64,000 bases of DNA, from NCBI RefSeq assembly GCF_963678425.1, contig NZ_OY782854.1, positions 372,001-436,000 of the forward strand, given 5' to 3'. Positions 47,588 through 57,217 of this stretch are shown piece by piece; the first letter of the stretch is position 1, and every line of letters starts with the position of its first letter. This stretch comes from an uncultured Bacteroides sp. (GTDB taxonomy: Bacteria; Bacteroidota; Bacteroidia; Bacteroidales; Bacteroidaceae). Under the pieces are notes generated by a model. The model made no database searches. It was not told where the DNA came from and saw nothing but the letters and a program-made list of their open reading frames with translations. The translations under genes were made by a program, and so were the position numbers.

Positions 47588-50500
47588 ATGAATAAATATT
47601 TAGTGCTGATAATTATGTTATTATCCTGTCGTTTTGCGACAGCAAATAATAACATGATTATTGAGCATTATTCAGTAGAGAATGGCGTCCCTCATGAAAT
47701 AGTTAATTGTGCAATAAAAGATTCAGACGGTTTTGTCTGGTTTGGCACATGGTACGGGTTATGCAGTTTTGACGGACAAAAGTTTAAGACTTACAATAGC
47801 CGGAACGAATACTACACAGATATCCCTCCCAGAAAAATTCAGAAAATAATAGAAGATAAAAGTAGTAATTTATGGGTTAAAACCATTGACCATAAACTCT
47901 ATCTTTTTGATAAACACAAGGAATGTTTCTATTCCGTATTTAATGAACTGAGGAAAAAATACTCCGTAAATTCCCAGATTATTAAAATTCAGAAAACAGA
48001 GGATGGGGAACTTCTATTGTTAACCAAGAATAAAGACTTATTAAAGGCATCCTCTGACCGGAATGGTAAGATAAACATAATCCTTCTTCACGATTCAAAG
48101 AACAAAGCTGGCAATACAAAACTAAAAAATAATCTATTATGTGAAAGTAAGGATTATATTAGCTGGATTGGTATGGACTATAAGATCCTGTCTTGTCCTA
48201 AAGGCAGGTCATTAAAATCACAGTCTTCCGATTTTATTCTCAGAAAAATTGGACTGGCATATGAAAAAGAGTTGTCATGTGCATACCAGAATAAAGGAGT
48301 TTTATGGTTGGGTGATAAGCAAGGAAAAATATATCTGATAACTCTTTATAATGGACGGATAATTCCAATAAGGATATTACAGGGTAAAGGTGTCATCGAA
48401 AATATTCAGGTGGAAGACAGAACAAAGATCTATATATCTGTTGCCAACAAGGGTGTTTACCTATACGACCTGAAAAAAAAGACATTTAAATTATTGTTCT
48501 CTTCTCAGATTAAAGAACCCGTAGTTAAATCTTTTAGTGACAGTTTTGGTAAAATCTGGTTTGTAATAGGTAATAAAGGTGTGGTTTATTATGACCCTTC
48601 AAATAATGAAAATAGACAGTTTGTTTTTCCTAATGGTCTTGTGAATGAAGATATTCAGGAACTGGATGGAAAGGAACATGGTATGTTTTTCATTACTTCA
48701 TCAGGCGATTTGGCCCGAATAGACCGTAATAAACTTACACTTGACTATTTAAATCATTCTGAAGAATTCCTCAAATTTGAGAAAGGTAACAGACTTTGTA
48801 ACATATTACTAGACCGTGAGGGCGTTTTGTGGGTTACCTCAATGGATAATGGTATCTATAAAATCAGCTTCCCCAAAAAACAATTTTCTCTTTATTCTCC
48901 ATGTTCCTTTGAAAATAAGAGTCTGGATGCTGACCTTTGTAAGGTCGGAGTTAAAGCTTTGTTTGAAGCTAAAAATGGAGATATTTGGGTAGGAACCCGG
49001 AATTCAGAGGTTTATTGGATGGGAAGAAATGGCGCATTAAAACAAAAGTTCTCTGAAGCTAATTACAATATTGGAAATGTTTATCATATAATGGAAGACA
49101 ATCGGGGAAATCTCTGGTTCTCAACCAAAGGGAAAGGACTGGTAAAAGCAGAACCGGATAACTCTTCCAGTTTGGGATTCCGCTTTACTCGTTTCGTGAA
49201 CGATGAAAATAATCCGAACTCAATTAGCAGCAATGAAGTATATTGTTCTTTTTTAGATAGTAAAGGACGTCTTTGGGCTGGCCTTTTCGGGGGAGGATTA
49301 AATTTATTGCAGGAAGAGCATGGTAAGGTTATTTTTAAACATAAATATAATTGCTTCAAATATTACCCTTCCAATGGTATGTATATGGAGATTCGAAATA
49401 TGATCGAAGACTCTGAAGGTCGCATTTGGATTGGTACAAGTGATGGATTGATGTCATTTAACGGTAACTTTAAGAGACCGGATCAAATTAAATTTGAAGT
49501 TTATCAGGATGGATCGGATATTGCGGACAATGATATTTACGCATTATATAAAGATAAAAAATCCCAAATATGGGTTAGCGTTTTTGGTGGTGGATTAAAC
49601 AAGCTTATTCGATATGATCATGAAAACAGAAAGCCTGTATTCCAATCATACGGATTAAAGGAAGGACTGAAAAGTGATGTAATATTGTCTATCGTAGAAG
49701 ATGGAAAAAGTAATCTTTGGCTAGCTACAGAAATGGGAATTTCTCGTTTTGATTCCAGAACTCAGTCTTTTCGTAATTTTGATAGATATGACGGCTTTAT
49801 TCCTGTAAAGATGGAGGAAGAGAGTGCTTTACGCTGTGCTTCCGGTCAGCTTTGGTTTGGATGTAAAGATGGAATTTTGAAGTTTAATCCGTTCAGATTG
49901 CAGACTTATAATTTTGCATATAAAACTTTCATTGTAGATTTTAAAATATCCAATCAAGATATTAATTCTTTGAATGAAGGTGAGCACCGACAATCAGTCA
50001 AGGAGCTGAAAACAATCACTCTAAAGCATAATCAGTCAATGTTTACGATTGAGTTTGCTGCATTGAACTATTACAGTCAGAACCGCATCAGCTATAAATA
50101 TATACTTCAGGGTTATGAAGAGGAATGGCACTTTAGTGGAAAGAACCGTATTGCTTCATATACGAATGTACCTCCCGGAAAGTATTTGTTCCGGGTTAAA
50201 ACAATAGATGAAGCGAATCCATCCTTTGTTTCTGAAAAAACAATGGAAATCATCATTCTTCCTCCTTGGTGGAGAACCAACATTGCTTATGCAATTTATG
50301 CAATTTTGTTCCTGGCTTTGTTATACGGAGTTGTAAAATTTGTCTTTTTCATGATAAAGATAAAGAATGATATTTATATTGAACAGAAATTAGCCGAGTT
50401 GAAGATTAAGTTCTTTACAAATATTTCTCATGAGTTGCGCACTCCTTTGACTTTGATTAAAGGACCTATTCAGGAATTACGTGAAAAAGAAAAGCTATCA

Positions 50501-51991
50501 GATAAGGGAGTCCGGTATATTGATTTAATGGAAAAAAGCACAGATCAGATGCTTAATCTGGTTAATCAGATTCTTGATTTCAGAAAAATACAGAATGGGA
50601 AAATGCGTTTGCATGTCTCTCTGGTAAATTTGAATGCTTTGATTGAGCATTTGAGTGAGGAATTTGTGGTTCTTTCTGAAGAAAATGAGATTAGCTATAC
50701 TTCACATTTTGAAGAAAGTGATATTTTTGTCTGGGTGGATAAAGAGAAGCTGGAGATTGTGATACGCAACCTTCTTTCTAATGCTTTCAAATTCACTTCT
50801 TCTGGCGGAAGTATCTTTTTGACAACCGGACTTCTTGCAGATGGAAAGAGTTGTTTCGTCCGGGTGGAAGATACCGGTACCGGCATTCCTCAGAATAAAC
50901 TAGCTGAGATTTTTGAGCGTTTCTCACAGGGAGATAATGCAAAAGATGCAACTTATAAGGGTACAGGAATTGGCTTGGCTCTTTCTAAGGAGCTTATGAC
51001 TATGCATCATGGACAAATTACCGTGGAGAGTGAGCCGTCTAAAGGGTCTGCCTTTACCATCGAGTTGTTATTAGGCAAAGATCATTTTAAACCCTCAGAA
51101 GTTGATTTCTATTTTAGCGATCAGGTTGATGAGCTTCCTCATGAAGCTTCCATTTTAGATACGAATAGAAATGAAGAAGATGAGGAATTGGATGAAAATT
51201 TGAAAAAAGAAAATTCTGCGTTACCCAGTTTGTTATTAGTTGAAGATAACAAGGATTTATGTAATCTGATAAAGATGCAGCTAGAAGATAAATTCCGTAT
51301 TTTCATTGCAAATAATGGAGTGGAAGGTTTAAAGAAAGTTCATCTTTATCATCCGGATATTGTTGTGACCGATCAGATGATGCCCGAAATGGATGGTACT
51401 GAATTGCTACAACGCATCAGGAAAGATTTTAAGATTAGCCATATTCCGGTAGTTATACTAACTGCAAAAAGTAGTGATGAAGCAAAAACTATGGCTATTA
51501 GCCTTGGAGCAAATGCCTATATTACAAAACCTTTCAGTAAAGATTATCTGGTAGCTCGTATAGAGCAGTTATTAAGAGAAAGGAAACTTTTCCAGGAAAG
51601 GCTATGGAAAAAGGATAATGATGAGCCTTCGGTTGATTATGAGCAATTCCTGGTTCAGAAAGATGTGCAATTGCTTGATAAGATACATCAGGTTATTGAA
51701 GAAAACCTGGATAATAGTGATTTTAATATTGATACCATTGCTTCTAGTATCGGCTTGAGCCGTTCATCTTTCTTTAAAAAACTGAAGAGCCTCACGGGAC
51801 TTGCTCCTGTTGATTTGGTGAAAGAGATCCGACTGAATAAATCTATTGAAATGATTAAGAATACAGACCAGTCTATCTCTGAGATTGCTTTTGCCGTAGG
51901 ATTTAAAGATGTAGGGTATTTTGGTAAATGTTTCAGAAAGAAATATGATCAATCTCCCCGTGAATATATGAATACGTATAGAAAGTCGTGA
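47588..51991 (+). CDS. Hybrid two-component system regulator (HTCS) of the PUL
   Basis: The protein has 1467 residues with all HTCS domains in order. A signal peptide (SCRFATANN) leads a 14-bladed double propeller sensor (about 25-780, repeats such as DGFVWFGTWYGLCSFDG and GRIWIGTSDGLMSFNG). A Y_Y_Y domain follows (about 795-885, YKYILQGYEEEWHFSG), then one membrane helix (about 898-920) and a histidine kinase with His948 in ISHELRTPLTL and ATP-binding NAFKFTSSGG and DTGTGIPQNK. The receiver has Asp1262 in VTDQMMPEMDG, and a C-terminal AraC-type helix-turn-helix (about 1365-1460) ends the chain. It senses an oligosaccharide in the periplasm and switches on the surrounding genes. The four TACA/TTCGTC motifs are its likely targets. 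Confidence 0.95.
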   Translation: MNKYLVLIIMLLSCRFATANNNMIIEHYSVENGVPHEIVNCAIKDSDGFVWFGTWYGLCSFDGQKFKTYNSRNEYYTDIPPRKIQKIIEDKSSNLWVKTIDHKLYLFDKHKECFYSVFNELRKKYSVNSQIIKIQKTEDGELLLLTKNKDLLKASSDRNGKINIILLHDSKNKAGNTKLKNNLLCESKDYISWIGMDYKILSCPKGRSLKSQSSDFILRKIGLAYEKELSCAYQNKGVLWLGDKQGKIYLITLYNGRIIPIRILQGKGVIENIQVEDRTKIYISVANKGVYLYDLKKKTFKLLFSSQIKEPVVKSFSDSFGKIWFVIGNKGVVYYDPSNNENRQFVFPNGLVNEDIQELDGKEHGMFFITSSGDLARIDRNKLTLDYLNHSEEFLKFEKGNRLCNILLDREGVLWVTSMDNGIYKISFPKKQFSLYSPCSFENKSLDADLCKVGVKALFEAKNGDIWVGTRNSEVYWMGRNGALKQKFSEANYNIGNVYHIMEDNRGNLWFSTKGKGLVKAEPDNSSSLGFRFTRFVNDENNPNSISSNEVYCSFLDSKGRLWAGLFGGGLNLLQEEHGKVIFKHKYNCFKYYPSNGMYMEIRNMIEDSEGRIWIGTSDGLMSFNGNFKRPDQIKFEVYQDGSDIADNDIYALYKDKKSQIWVSVFGGGLNKLIRYDHENRKPVFQSYGLKEGLKSDVILSIVEDGKSNLWLATEMGISRFDSRTQSFRNFDRYDGFIPVKMEEESALRCASGQLWFGCKDGILKFNPFRLQTYNFAYKTFIVDFKISNQDINSLNEGEHRQSVKELKTITLKHNQSMFTIEFAALNYYSQNRISYKYILQGYEEEWHFSGKNRIASYTNVPPGKYLFRVKTIDEANPSFVSEKTMEIIILPPWWRTNIAYAIYAILFLALLYGVVKFVFFMIKIKNDIYIEQKLAELKIKFFTNISHELRTPLTLIKGPIQELREKEKLSDKGVRYIDLMEKSTDQMLNLVNQILDFRKIQNGKMRLHVSLVNLNALIEHLSEEFVVLSEENEISYTSHFEESDIFVWVDKEKLEIVIRNLLSNAFKFTSSGGSIFLTTGLLADGKSCFVRVEDTGTGIPQNKLAEIFERFSQGDNAKDATYKGTGIGLALSKELMTMHHGQITVESEPSKGSAFTIELLLGKDHFKPSEVDFYFSDQVDELPHEASILDTNRNEEDEELDENLKKENSALPSLLLVEDNKDLCNLIKMQLEDKFRIFIANNGVEGLKKVHLYHPDIVVTDQMMPEMDGTELLQRIRKDFKISHIPVVILTAKSSDEAKTMAISLGANAYITKPFSKDYLVARIEQLLRERKLFQERLWKKDNDEPSVDYEQFLVQKDVQLLDKIHQVIEENLDNSDFNIDTIASSIGLSRSSFFKKLKSLTGLAPVDLVKEIRLNKSIEMIKNTDQSISEIAFAVGFKDVGYFGKCFRKKYDQSPREYMNTYRKS

Positions 51992-52000
51992 AAGACTGAT

Positions 52001-52026
52001 TACAAAAGCCCTCTTTTATCGTTTTA
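52001..52026 (+). promoter_or_regulatory. Candidate HTCS operator, site 4
   Basis: TACAAAA at 52001 and ATCGTTTTA at 52018 are again 17 bp apart, with the ATG 43 bp after the second box. The second box is weaker than at the other sites. Confidence 0.5.
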
Positions 52027-52060
52027 GAATTATATTCATTAATCTAATAAGCTTAATAAA

Positions 52061-55000
52061 ATGAGGATAATTCGGATTACTGCTTTAAGAAATATTTTTA
52101 TAGTAGTTTCTTGTGCTATTGCTGTGCAAAGTCTTTTTGCCCAAAAGTATTCTTTGGAACTAAAAAACAGTAAGGTTAAATATAACCTTGATCAACAAAA
52201 TAATAGGGTTCTTGACTTTTCATATTGTGGATATAGAAGTTCTGATAAAGATATTCCGGCAGTTTCCAATAAAATATTTGTTTCTCATCAGGAAGGTGAT
52301 TGCTCCGCTATTATTCAGAGAGCAATAAATTACGTTTCTTCTTTGGCTCCGGATAAGAATGGATTTAGAGGTACTGTCTTATTAGATAAAGGAGTATTCT
52401 ATTTAGATAAATCTCTTTTTATTATTAAGTCGGGCGTTGTTTTACGGGGTACAGATAAAAATCAGACAGTTCTTATTAAGAGAGGTTACGACAGAGGGTT
52501 TGTTATATATGTTGAAGGCAAGAATGATATGAAAGTAATTGATACAATAGCAATTACTTCTCCATATGTACCTGTTAATTCTCGTTCAATATCAATTATC
52601 CCTGGTCACAATATTAAAAAAGGTGATAGAGTAATGGTTTATCGCCCTTCAACAACAGAATGGATAGCAAGTCTGGGTTGTGACCACTTTGGTGGAGGCA
52701 TTACTGCTTTGGGATGGAAAGCCGGAGATATAGATTTGTTTTGGGACAGAGTTATTACCAATACAGATAATGATAAAGTAGAACTGGATGTTCCTTTGAC
52801 AATGGCTCTTGATGCTCAGTGGGGAAAATCTAAACTGCTGGTATATCGCTGGAATAATAGAATCTCTGATTGTGGTGTTGAGAATCTTTCTATTGAATCA
52901 AGCTATAATCAAAAATATCTTAAAGATGAAGATCATTGTTGGGGAGGTGTATCAATTGAAAATGCAGAAAACTGCTGGGTACGTAAAGTCTCATTTAAAT
53001 ATCTTGCCGGAAGTGCTGTTTTTGTTCAGCGGACAGCTTCAAAAGTAACTGTAGAAGATTGCATCTCTACTGATCCTGTTTCTGAAACCGGAGGTATGCG
53101 TAGAAATACATTCCTGACAATGGGTCAGCAAACTCTTTTCCAACGCTGTTATTCAGAACATGGTATGCACGACTTTGGTGCAGGATTTTGTGCTCCCGGA
53201 CCAAATGCTTTTGTACAGTGTGAAGCTAAAGAAGCCTTTGGGTTTAGTGGCGCTTTGGAAAGTTGGGCTTGCGGTTTGTTGTTTGATATAGTAAATATTG
53301 ATGGTAATAATCTTACTTTCAAAAATCTGGGTCAGGATTATTGCGGTGCAGGTTGGGGAACAGCAAACAGTCTTTTCTGGCAATGTACTGCTGCAGAAAT
53401 AGAATGTTACTCTCCTGCAAAAGATGCAGTAAACAGAGCTTATGGAACATGGGCTCAATTCTCTGGTAATGGCGAATGGAACGAATCAAACAACCATATT
53501 CAGCCAAGAAGTTTTTTCTATGCACAATTAGAAGATCGTTTGGGTAAAGATTGTTCGGCAAGAGGGCGTGTATTACCAATGAATACAGAAGCTTCAAGTA
53601 GCCCAAGTCTTGAAGTTGCAGCTCTGATGGCTAAACAGTCTTTAACTACTCCTAGATTAACATTATGCCATTGGATTGAACAAGATTCAATGCCTGAAAA
53701 TATTGTAGCTCATGCAAAACTGAAACTAGCTTCATCTTTAAAGGTCAATAAAGAAAAGGAATCAGCACAAAAGCAAATGGCCGTTGTTGATGGTAAGATT
53801 GAGATCAACAACCATCTTTTAACGGGTAACAAATTTGAAGTTCCATGGTGGAACGGTAAACTAAAAACTAGCTTTTTACCTCAGGCAAAACCACATATTA
53901 CCAGATTTGTTCCAGGTAGAGAAGGAACAGGACTTACCGATCGCATTGATTCTGTCGTTTCATACATGAAGAATCAGAATATCGTAGTATTAGATCATAA
54001 CTATGGTTTATGGTATGACTTAAGGAGAGATGATCATGAACGTACCCGCCGTAGAACAGGAGATGTATGGGGACCTTTCTATGAACAACCTTTTGCTCGA
54101 TGTGGCGAAGGTACTGCATGGGACGGATTGTCAAAATATGATTTAAACATGCCAAATGAATGGTACTGGACACGATTGAAGGAGTTTGCGGATGAATCAG
54201 ACAAAGAAGGATTAGTCCTTTTCCATGAGAATTATTTCCAGCATAATATTATTGAAGCCGGTGCACACTGGGTAGATTGTCCATGGCGTTCTGCAAATAA
54301 TATTAATGACACAGATTTCCCGGAACCGGTTCCTTTTACCGGCGATAAGAGAATATTTATGGCTGACCGTTTTTATGACATTTCTCATCCTGTTAGAAGA
54401 GAACTTCATCGAAAATATATTCGCCAATGTCTGAATAATTTTGCGGATAATAAGAATGTGGTTCAGCTTATAAGTGCAGAATTTACAGGACCTCTTCATT
54501 TTGTTGAATTCTGGCTGGATGAGATTGGAACATGGGGAAAGGAAACAGGTAAGCATGCTACTGTGGCACTTAGTACAACGAAAGATGTCCAGGATGCAAT
54601 TCTGAAAGATCAAAAGCGTGCTGGTTTAGTTGATATTATCGATATCAGATACTGGCATTATAAAAGTGATGGAACTACATATGCTCCCGAAGGTGGAAAG
54701 AACTTAGCTCCAAGACAACATGCCCGCCTGATGAAAGTTGGCAAGGTTACTTTCAATGAAGCTTATAAAGCAGTAAGTGAATATAGAGAAAAGTATCCGG
54801 AAAAAGCAGTTACCTATTATGCACAGAATTATCCCGATATGGCTTGGGCGGTATTTATGGCCGGAGGATCTTTACCAGTACTTCCTGAAATAAATGATAC
54901 TTCATTATTAAAGGATGCTTTAAAAATGCATGTGGAAAAAACCGGTACAAACAGTTATTATAAACTGGTAAAAAATGGTCTGGGAACAATTATTTATTGC

Positions 55001-55174
55001 CAGTCAAAGGGAAATTTTGCTTTGCCGGTAGCTCCAGGGGTATATACATTAAAGAAAATAGATGTAAAAACAGGAAAGGTTTCTGTTGTTGCTAATAAGC
55101 TGAAAGTAGTTGATACTTATCAGTTTAATGGTGGTGTGGAAGCTCCGGAAGTTTACTGGTTTCAGGCCTTGTAA
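52061..55174 (+). CDS. Secreted beta-helix plus DUF6298-like protein, putative glycan-active enzyme
   Basis: The protein has 1037 residues with a signal peptide ending near QSLFAQ. The first 550 residues look like a pectate-lyase-type right-handed beta-helix: CSAIIQRAINYVSSLAPDKNG, GTVLLDKGVFYLDKSLFIIKSGVVLRGTDKNQTVLIKRG, then repeated turns (AENCWVRKVSFKYLAGSAVFVQRTASKVTVEDC). Residues about 610-1037 resemble the DUF6298 domain with a TIM-barrel look: NQNIVVLDHNYGLWYDLRRDDHERTR, VLFHENYFQHNIIEAGAHWVDCPW, LISAEFTGPLHFVEFWLDEI. Glu and Asp residues of these segments are catalytic candidates. Nothing in the known RG-II pathway is clearly matched by it. It lies downstream of the regulator with its own motif, so it probably belongs to the same regulon. 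Activity is unknown. Confidence 0.65.
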   Translation: MRIIRITALRNIFIVVSCAIAVQSLFAQKYSLELKNSKVKYNLDQQNNRVLDFSYCGYRSSDKDIPAVSNKIFVSHQEGDCSAIIQRAINYVSSLAPDKNGFRGTVLLDKGVFYLDKSLFIIKSGVVLRGTDKNQTVLIKRGYDRGFVIYVEGKNDMKVIDTIAITSPYVPVNSRSISIIPGHNIKKGDRVMVYRPSTTEWIASLGCDHFGGGITALGWKAGDIDLFWDRVITNTDNDKVELDVPLTMALDAQWGKSKLLVYRWNNRISDCGVENLSIESSYNQKYLKDEDHCWGGVSIENAENCWVRKVSFKYLAGSAVFVQRTASKVTVEDCISTDPVSETGGMRRNTFLTMGQQTLFQRCYSEHGMHDFGAGFCAPGPNAFVQCEAKEAFGFSGALESWACGLLFDIVNIDGNNLTFKNLGQDYCGAGWGTANSLFWQCTAAEIECYSPAKDAVNRAYGTWAQFSGNGEWNESNNHIQPRSFFYAQLEDRLGKDCSARGRVLPMNTEASSSPSLEVAALMAKQSLTTPRLTLCHWIEQDSMPENIVAHAKLKLASSLKVNKEKESAQKQMAVVDGKIEINNHLLTGNKFEVPWWNGKLKTSFLPQAKPHITRFVPGREGTGLTDRIDSVVSYMKNQNIVVLDHNYGLWYDLRRDDHERTRRRTGDVWGPFYEQPFARCGEGTAWDGLSKYDLNMPNEWYWTRLKEFADESDKEGLVLFHENYFQHNIIEAGAHWVDCPWRSANNINDTDFPEPVPFTGDKRIFMADRFYDISHPVRRELHRKYIRQCLNNFADNKNVVQLISAEFTGPLHFVEFWLDEIGTWGKETGKHATVALSTTKDVQDAILKDQKRAGLVDIIDIRYWHYKSDGTTYAPEGGKNLAPRQHARLMKVGKVTFNEAYKAVSEYREKYPEKAVTYYAQNYPDMAWAVFMAGGSLPVLPEINDTSLLKDALKMHVEKTGTNSYYKLVKNGLGTIIYCQSKGNFALPVAPGVYTLKKIDVKTGKVSVVANKLKVVDTYQFNGGVEAPEVYWFQAL

Positions 55175-55278
55175 GTATAAAAAGAGGGATTAATTAGCAA
55201 AAATATGTTATAAAACAGAATTATCAATAGTTTCCATTCTATGACCAAATATTCCCAGAAATATACTCTATTGATCTA

Positions 55279-55286
55279 TAGCTTTG
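55279..55286 (+). promoter_or_regulatory. -7 box of the ECF sigma gene
   Basis: TAGCTTTG matches TAnnTTTG. The longest open frame begins with a TTG inside this box, which argues for the later ATG 55326. Confidence 0.55.
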
Positions 55287-55325
55287 CATTGTCTAGAAAG
55301 ACAACACATAAAGTTAATAGATATC

Positions 55326-55904
55326 ATGAAGGAACAGAATGAGAATAGAATGGATAGTGTGACTAACGATACTGAGTTATCGCAGTTGCTTTCCCTTTTA
55401 GTATCAGGAGATGTGAATGCTTTCTCCAGAATATATGATTTACATGTGAATATGCTTTTTAATTATGGTTGCAGACTAACAACAGATAAAGAACTTTTAA
55501 AGGATTGTATTCATGATATTTTTATTAAGATCTATAATAAGCGTAAAGATCTAGGGGAAATAGCTAATTTCAAATCATATCTTTTCATCTCATTGAAAAA
55601 TAAGCTATGTGATGAAAGCCGTAAAAGAACTAATTTTGATGATTATCCTGTAGAAGAATTGAATCCTGTTGCTACAGAGAATGTAGAGAATGATTATATT
55701 AAGCTTGAAATGGAGTCTGTTTCAAATGAGAGAGTGAAGTATCTTTTAAATCAACTTCCTCCACGCCAGAAAGAGGCATTAACTTTATATTATTTAGAAG
55801 AGAAGAAATACGAAGATATTTGCATACTTATGGATATGAATTATCAGTCGGTACGCAATTTAATTCATCGTGGAGTACTTAAACTTCGAAGTATTGCTGT
55901 TTAA
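55326..55904 (+). CDS. ECF-type RNA polymerase sigma factor
   Basis: From ATG 55326 (55350 is possible) the protein has 192 residues. Region 2 is LLVSGDVNAFSRIYDLHVNMLFNYGCRLTTDKELLKDCIHDIFIKIYNKR, region 4 is LLNQLPPRQKEALTLYYLEEKKYEDICILMDMNYQSVRNLIHRGVLKLR. This is the Bacteroidota branch that usually works with a FecR-type anti-sigma factor and a TonB-dependent receptor. Here a very short FecR-like gene follows 79 bp later, and no receptor is next to it. It lies 150 bp after the PUL-associated gene at 52.1 kb but has its own promoter. Its target promoters cannot be read from this window. Confidence 0.9.
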   Translation: MKEQNENRMDSVTNDTELSQLLSLLVSGDVNAFSRIYDLHVNMLFNYGCRLTTDKELLKDCIHDIFIKIYNKRKDLGEIANFKSYLFISLKNKLCDESRKRTNFDDYPVEELNPVATENVENDYIKLEMESVSNERVKYLLNQLPPRQKEALTLYYLEEKKYEDICILMDMNYQSVRNLIHRGVLKLRSIAV

Positions 55905-55983
55905 ATAGATTTTATTGAAAGAGAATGAGTACAAGTTTTCCCCTTATCCGTTTTTTAAATATATCAATTAATTATATGATAAA

Positions 55984-56241
55984 GTGGGAAAAGATGAATT
56001 TAACAGTATAGAAGACTTTCTGACATATGACATTTACATCTGTTTTGTTCTCGAACAAACTTCTTCGCTGAAGAAATATTGGGATGATTTCTTTAAAAAC
56101 CATCCCGAAAAGAAATCTTTAGCACAGGAAGCAAGACAAATACTCCTCAATGAATCAGATGTTTCAGGCATTAGTTTTGCAGAAAAAGAAGAGCTGAAAG
56201 AGAGAATTCTTTCAACGATTAAGAATATAGAGGTTAAATAG
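55984..56241 (+). CDS. Very short FecR-N-like protein, possible anti-sigma factor
   Basis: The frame of 85 residues begins with GTG 55984; no in-frame ATG is available upstream. The sequence DEFNSIEDFLTYDIYICFVLEQTSSLKKYWDDFFKNHPEKKSLAQEARQILL resembles the cytoplasmic N-terminal domain of Bacteroidota FecR proteins, where a YW...F...HPEKK...EA...L pattern is usual. A normal FecR would go on with a membrane helix and a periplasmic domain of over 200 residues; here the frame stops after a charged helix. It may be a standalone sigma-binding domain or the remnant of a truncated gene. The bases after its stop form a terminator, so no hidden continuation follows. A real gene is likely, its function inferred. 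Confidence 0.6.
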   Translation: MGKDEFNSIEDFLTYDIYICFVLEQTSSLKKYWDDFFKNHPEKKSLAQEARQILLNESDVSGISFAEKEELKERILSTIKNIEVK

Positions 56242-56256
56242 GGTTGATTATGATAG

Positions 56257-56310
56257 AATGGCCCGATGGCTGAATGCAAATTCAGACATCGGGTCATTTT
56301 GCTTTTTTAT
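56257..56310. terminator. Bidirectional terminator between the FecR-like gene and mazG
   Basis: AATGGCCCGATG and CATCGGGTCATT form a 12-bp stem with one wobble; an inner CTGAAT/ATTCAG extends it. T runs follow on the plus strand. The genes converge here. Confidence 0.82.
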
Positions 56311-56316
56311 TTGATG

Positions 56317-57102
56317 TTACAATCCTTTTTTCTTTGCTTCATTCCAGTATTTGTCCATCTCCTCAAGTGGCATATCTTTCAGATTGAGACCTTGCTTGAT
56401 GGTGTGTTCTTCCAGGTAATTAAAGCGGCGGATAAATTTATGATTCGTTCGTTCCAGTGCATTATCCGGATTAATTCCATAAAGACGGGCTGCATTGATG
56501 ATGCTAAAGAAAAGATCACCAAATTCTGCTTCTGCTTTATCTTTATCCATTGAGGATATTTCAGTCTGAAGTTCACCAAATTCTTCTTTTACCTTATCCC
56601 AAACCTGCTCTTTTTTCTCCCAATCGAAGCCAACATTCCGTGCTTTATCTTGTATGCGGTAAGCTTTAATCACTGAGGGTAGGGAAGAGGGAACTCCACT
56701 TAGCACGGATTTATTGCCTCCTTTTTCTTTCAATTTAAGCTGCTCCCAGTTTTGAGAAACTTGTCCTGCTGTTTCAGCAACTGTATCACCAAATACATGA
56801 GGATGACGGAAAATAAGTTTTTCGCACAAATGATCGCAAACGTCTTTAATATCAAAATCATCTTTTTCGGAAGCAATTTTGGAATAAAAAGCAACATGTA
56901 GTAATACATCTCCCAGCTCTTTACAGGTGTCTTTTTTATCACCTTTCATCAAAGCGTCACTTAATTCGTATACCTCTTCAATGGTGTTGGCTCTCAGACT
57001 CTCGTTTGTTTGTTTCCTGTCCCACGGACATTTCTCGCGAAGCTCATCGAGGATATCCAGAAAATGACCGAAGGCTTCTATTTGTTCTTTTCTTGTATGC
57101 AT
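56317..57102 (-). CDS. mazG: Nucleoside triphosphate pyrophosphohydrolase MazG
   Basis: I place the start at ATG 57102 (MHTRKEQIEAFGHFLDILDELREKCPWDRKQTNESLR), since the -7 box at 57127-57134 lies upstream and the extra residues of the longer frame are not conserved. The protein has 261 residues with two MazG modules. The first has CPWDRKQTNESLRANTIEEVYELSDAL and the EExxE-type ligand pattern, the second has VKEEFGELQTEISSMDKDKAEAEFGDLFFSIINAARLYGINPDNAL. MazG hydrolyses nucleoside triphosphates to monophosphates and pyrophosphate, clearing abnormal nucleotides and modulating the stringent response. Length and layout are normal. It is divergent from valS with a shared 115-bp promoter region, an arrangement usual in Bacteroides. 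Confidence 0.93.
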   Translation of the reverse strand: MHTRKEQIEAFGHFLDILDELREKCPWDRKQTNESLRANTIEEVYELSDALMKGDKKDTCKELGDVLLHVAFYSKIASEKDDFDIKDVCDHLCEKLIFRHPHVFGDTVAETAGQVSQNWEQLKLKEKGGNKSVLSGVPSSLPSVIKAYRIQDKARNVGFDWEKKEQVWDKVKEEFGELQTEISSMDKDKAEAEFGDLFFSIINAARLYGINPDNALERTNHKFIRRFNYLEEHTIKQGLNLKDMPLEEMDKYWNEAKKKGL

Positions 57103-57126
57103 GTTTGTAATTCTTTTAATCAATAG

Positions 57127-57134
57127 CAAAAGTA
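57127..57134 (-). promoter_or_regulatory. -7 box of mazG
   Basis: TACTTTTG on the minus strand matches TAnnTTTG, 24 bp upstream of the ATG. Confidence 0.6.
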
Positions 57135-57168
57135 GCCATTTCTTTCGCAGTTAATCGCCTTTTTTTAT

Positions 57169-57176
57169 TAATTTTG
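57169..57176 (+). promoter_or_regulatory. -7 box of valS
   Basis: TAATTTTG matches TAnnTTTG, 41 bp upstream of the valS ATG. Confidence 0.6.
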
Positions 57177-57217
57177 CGGTCAATATTCAATGAATTAATA
57201 AATTATCAGATAAAAAC

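Noticed and set aside
56266..56553. Plus-strand frame of 95 codons at the 3' end of mazG
   Set aside because: It begins within the terminator hairpin and is antisense to the conserved C-terminal part of MazG.
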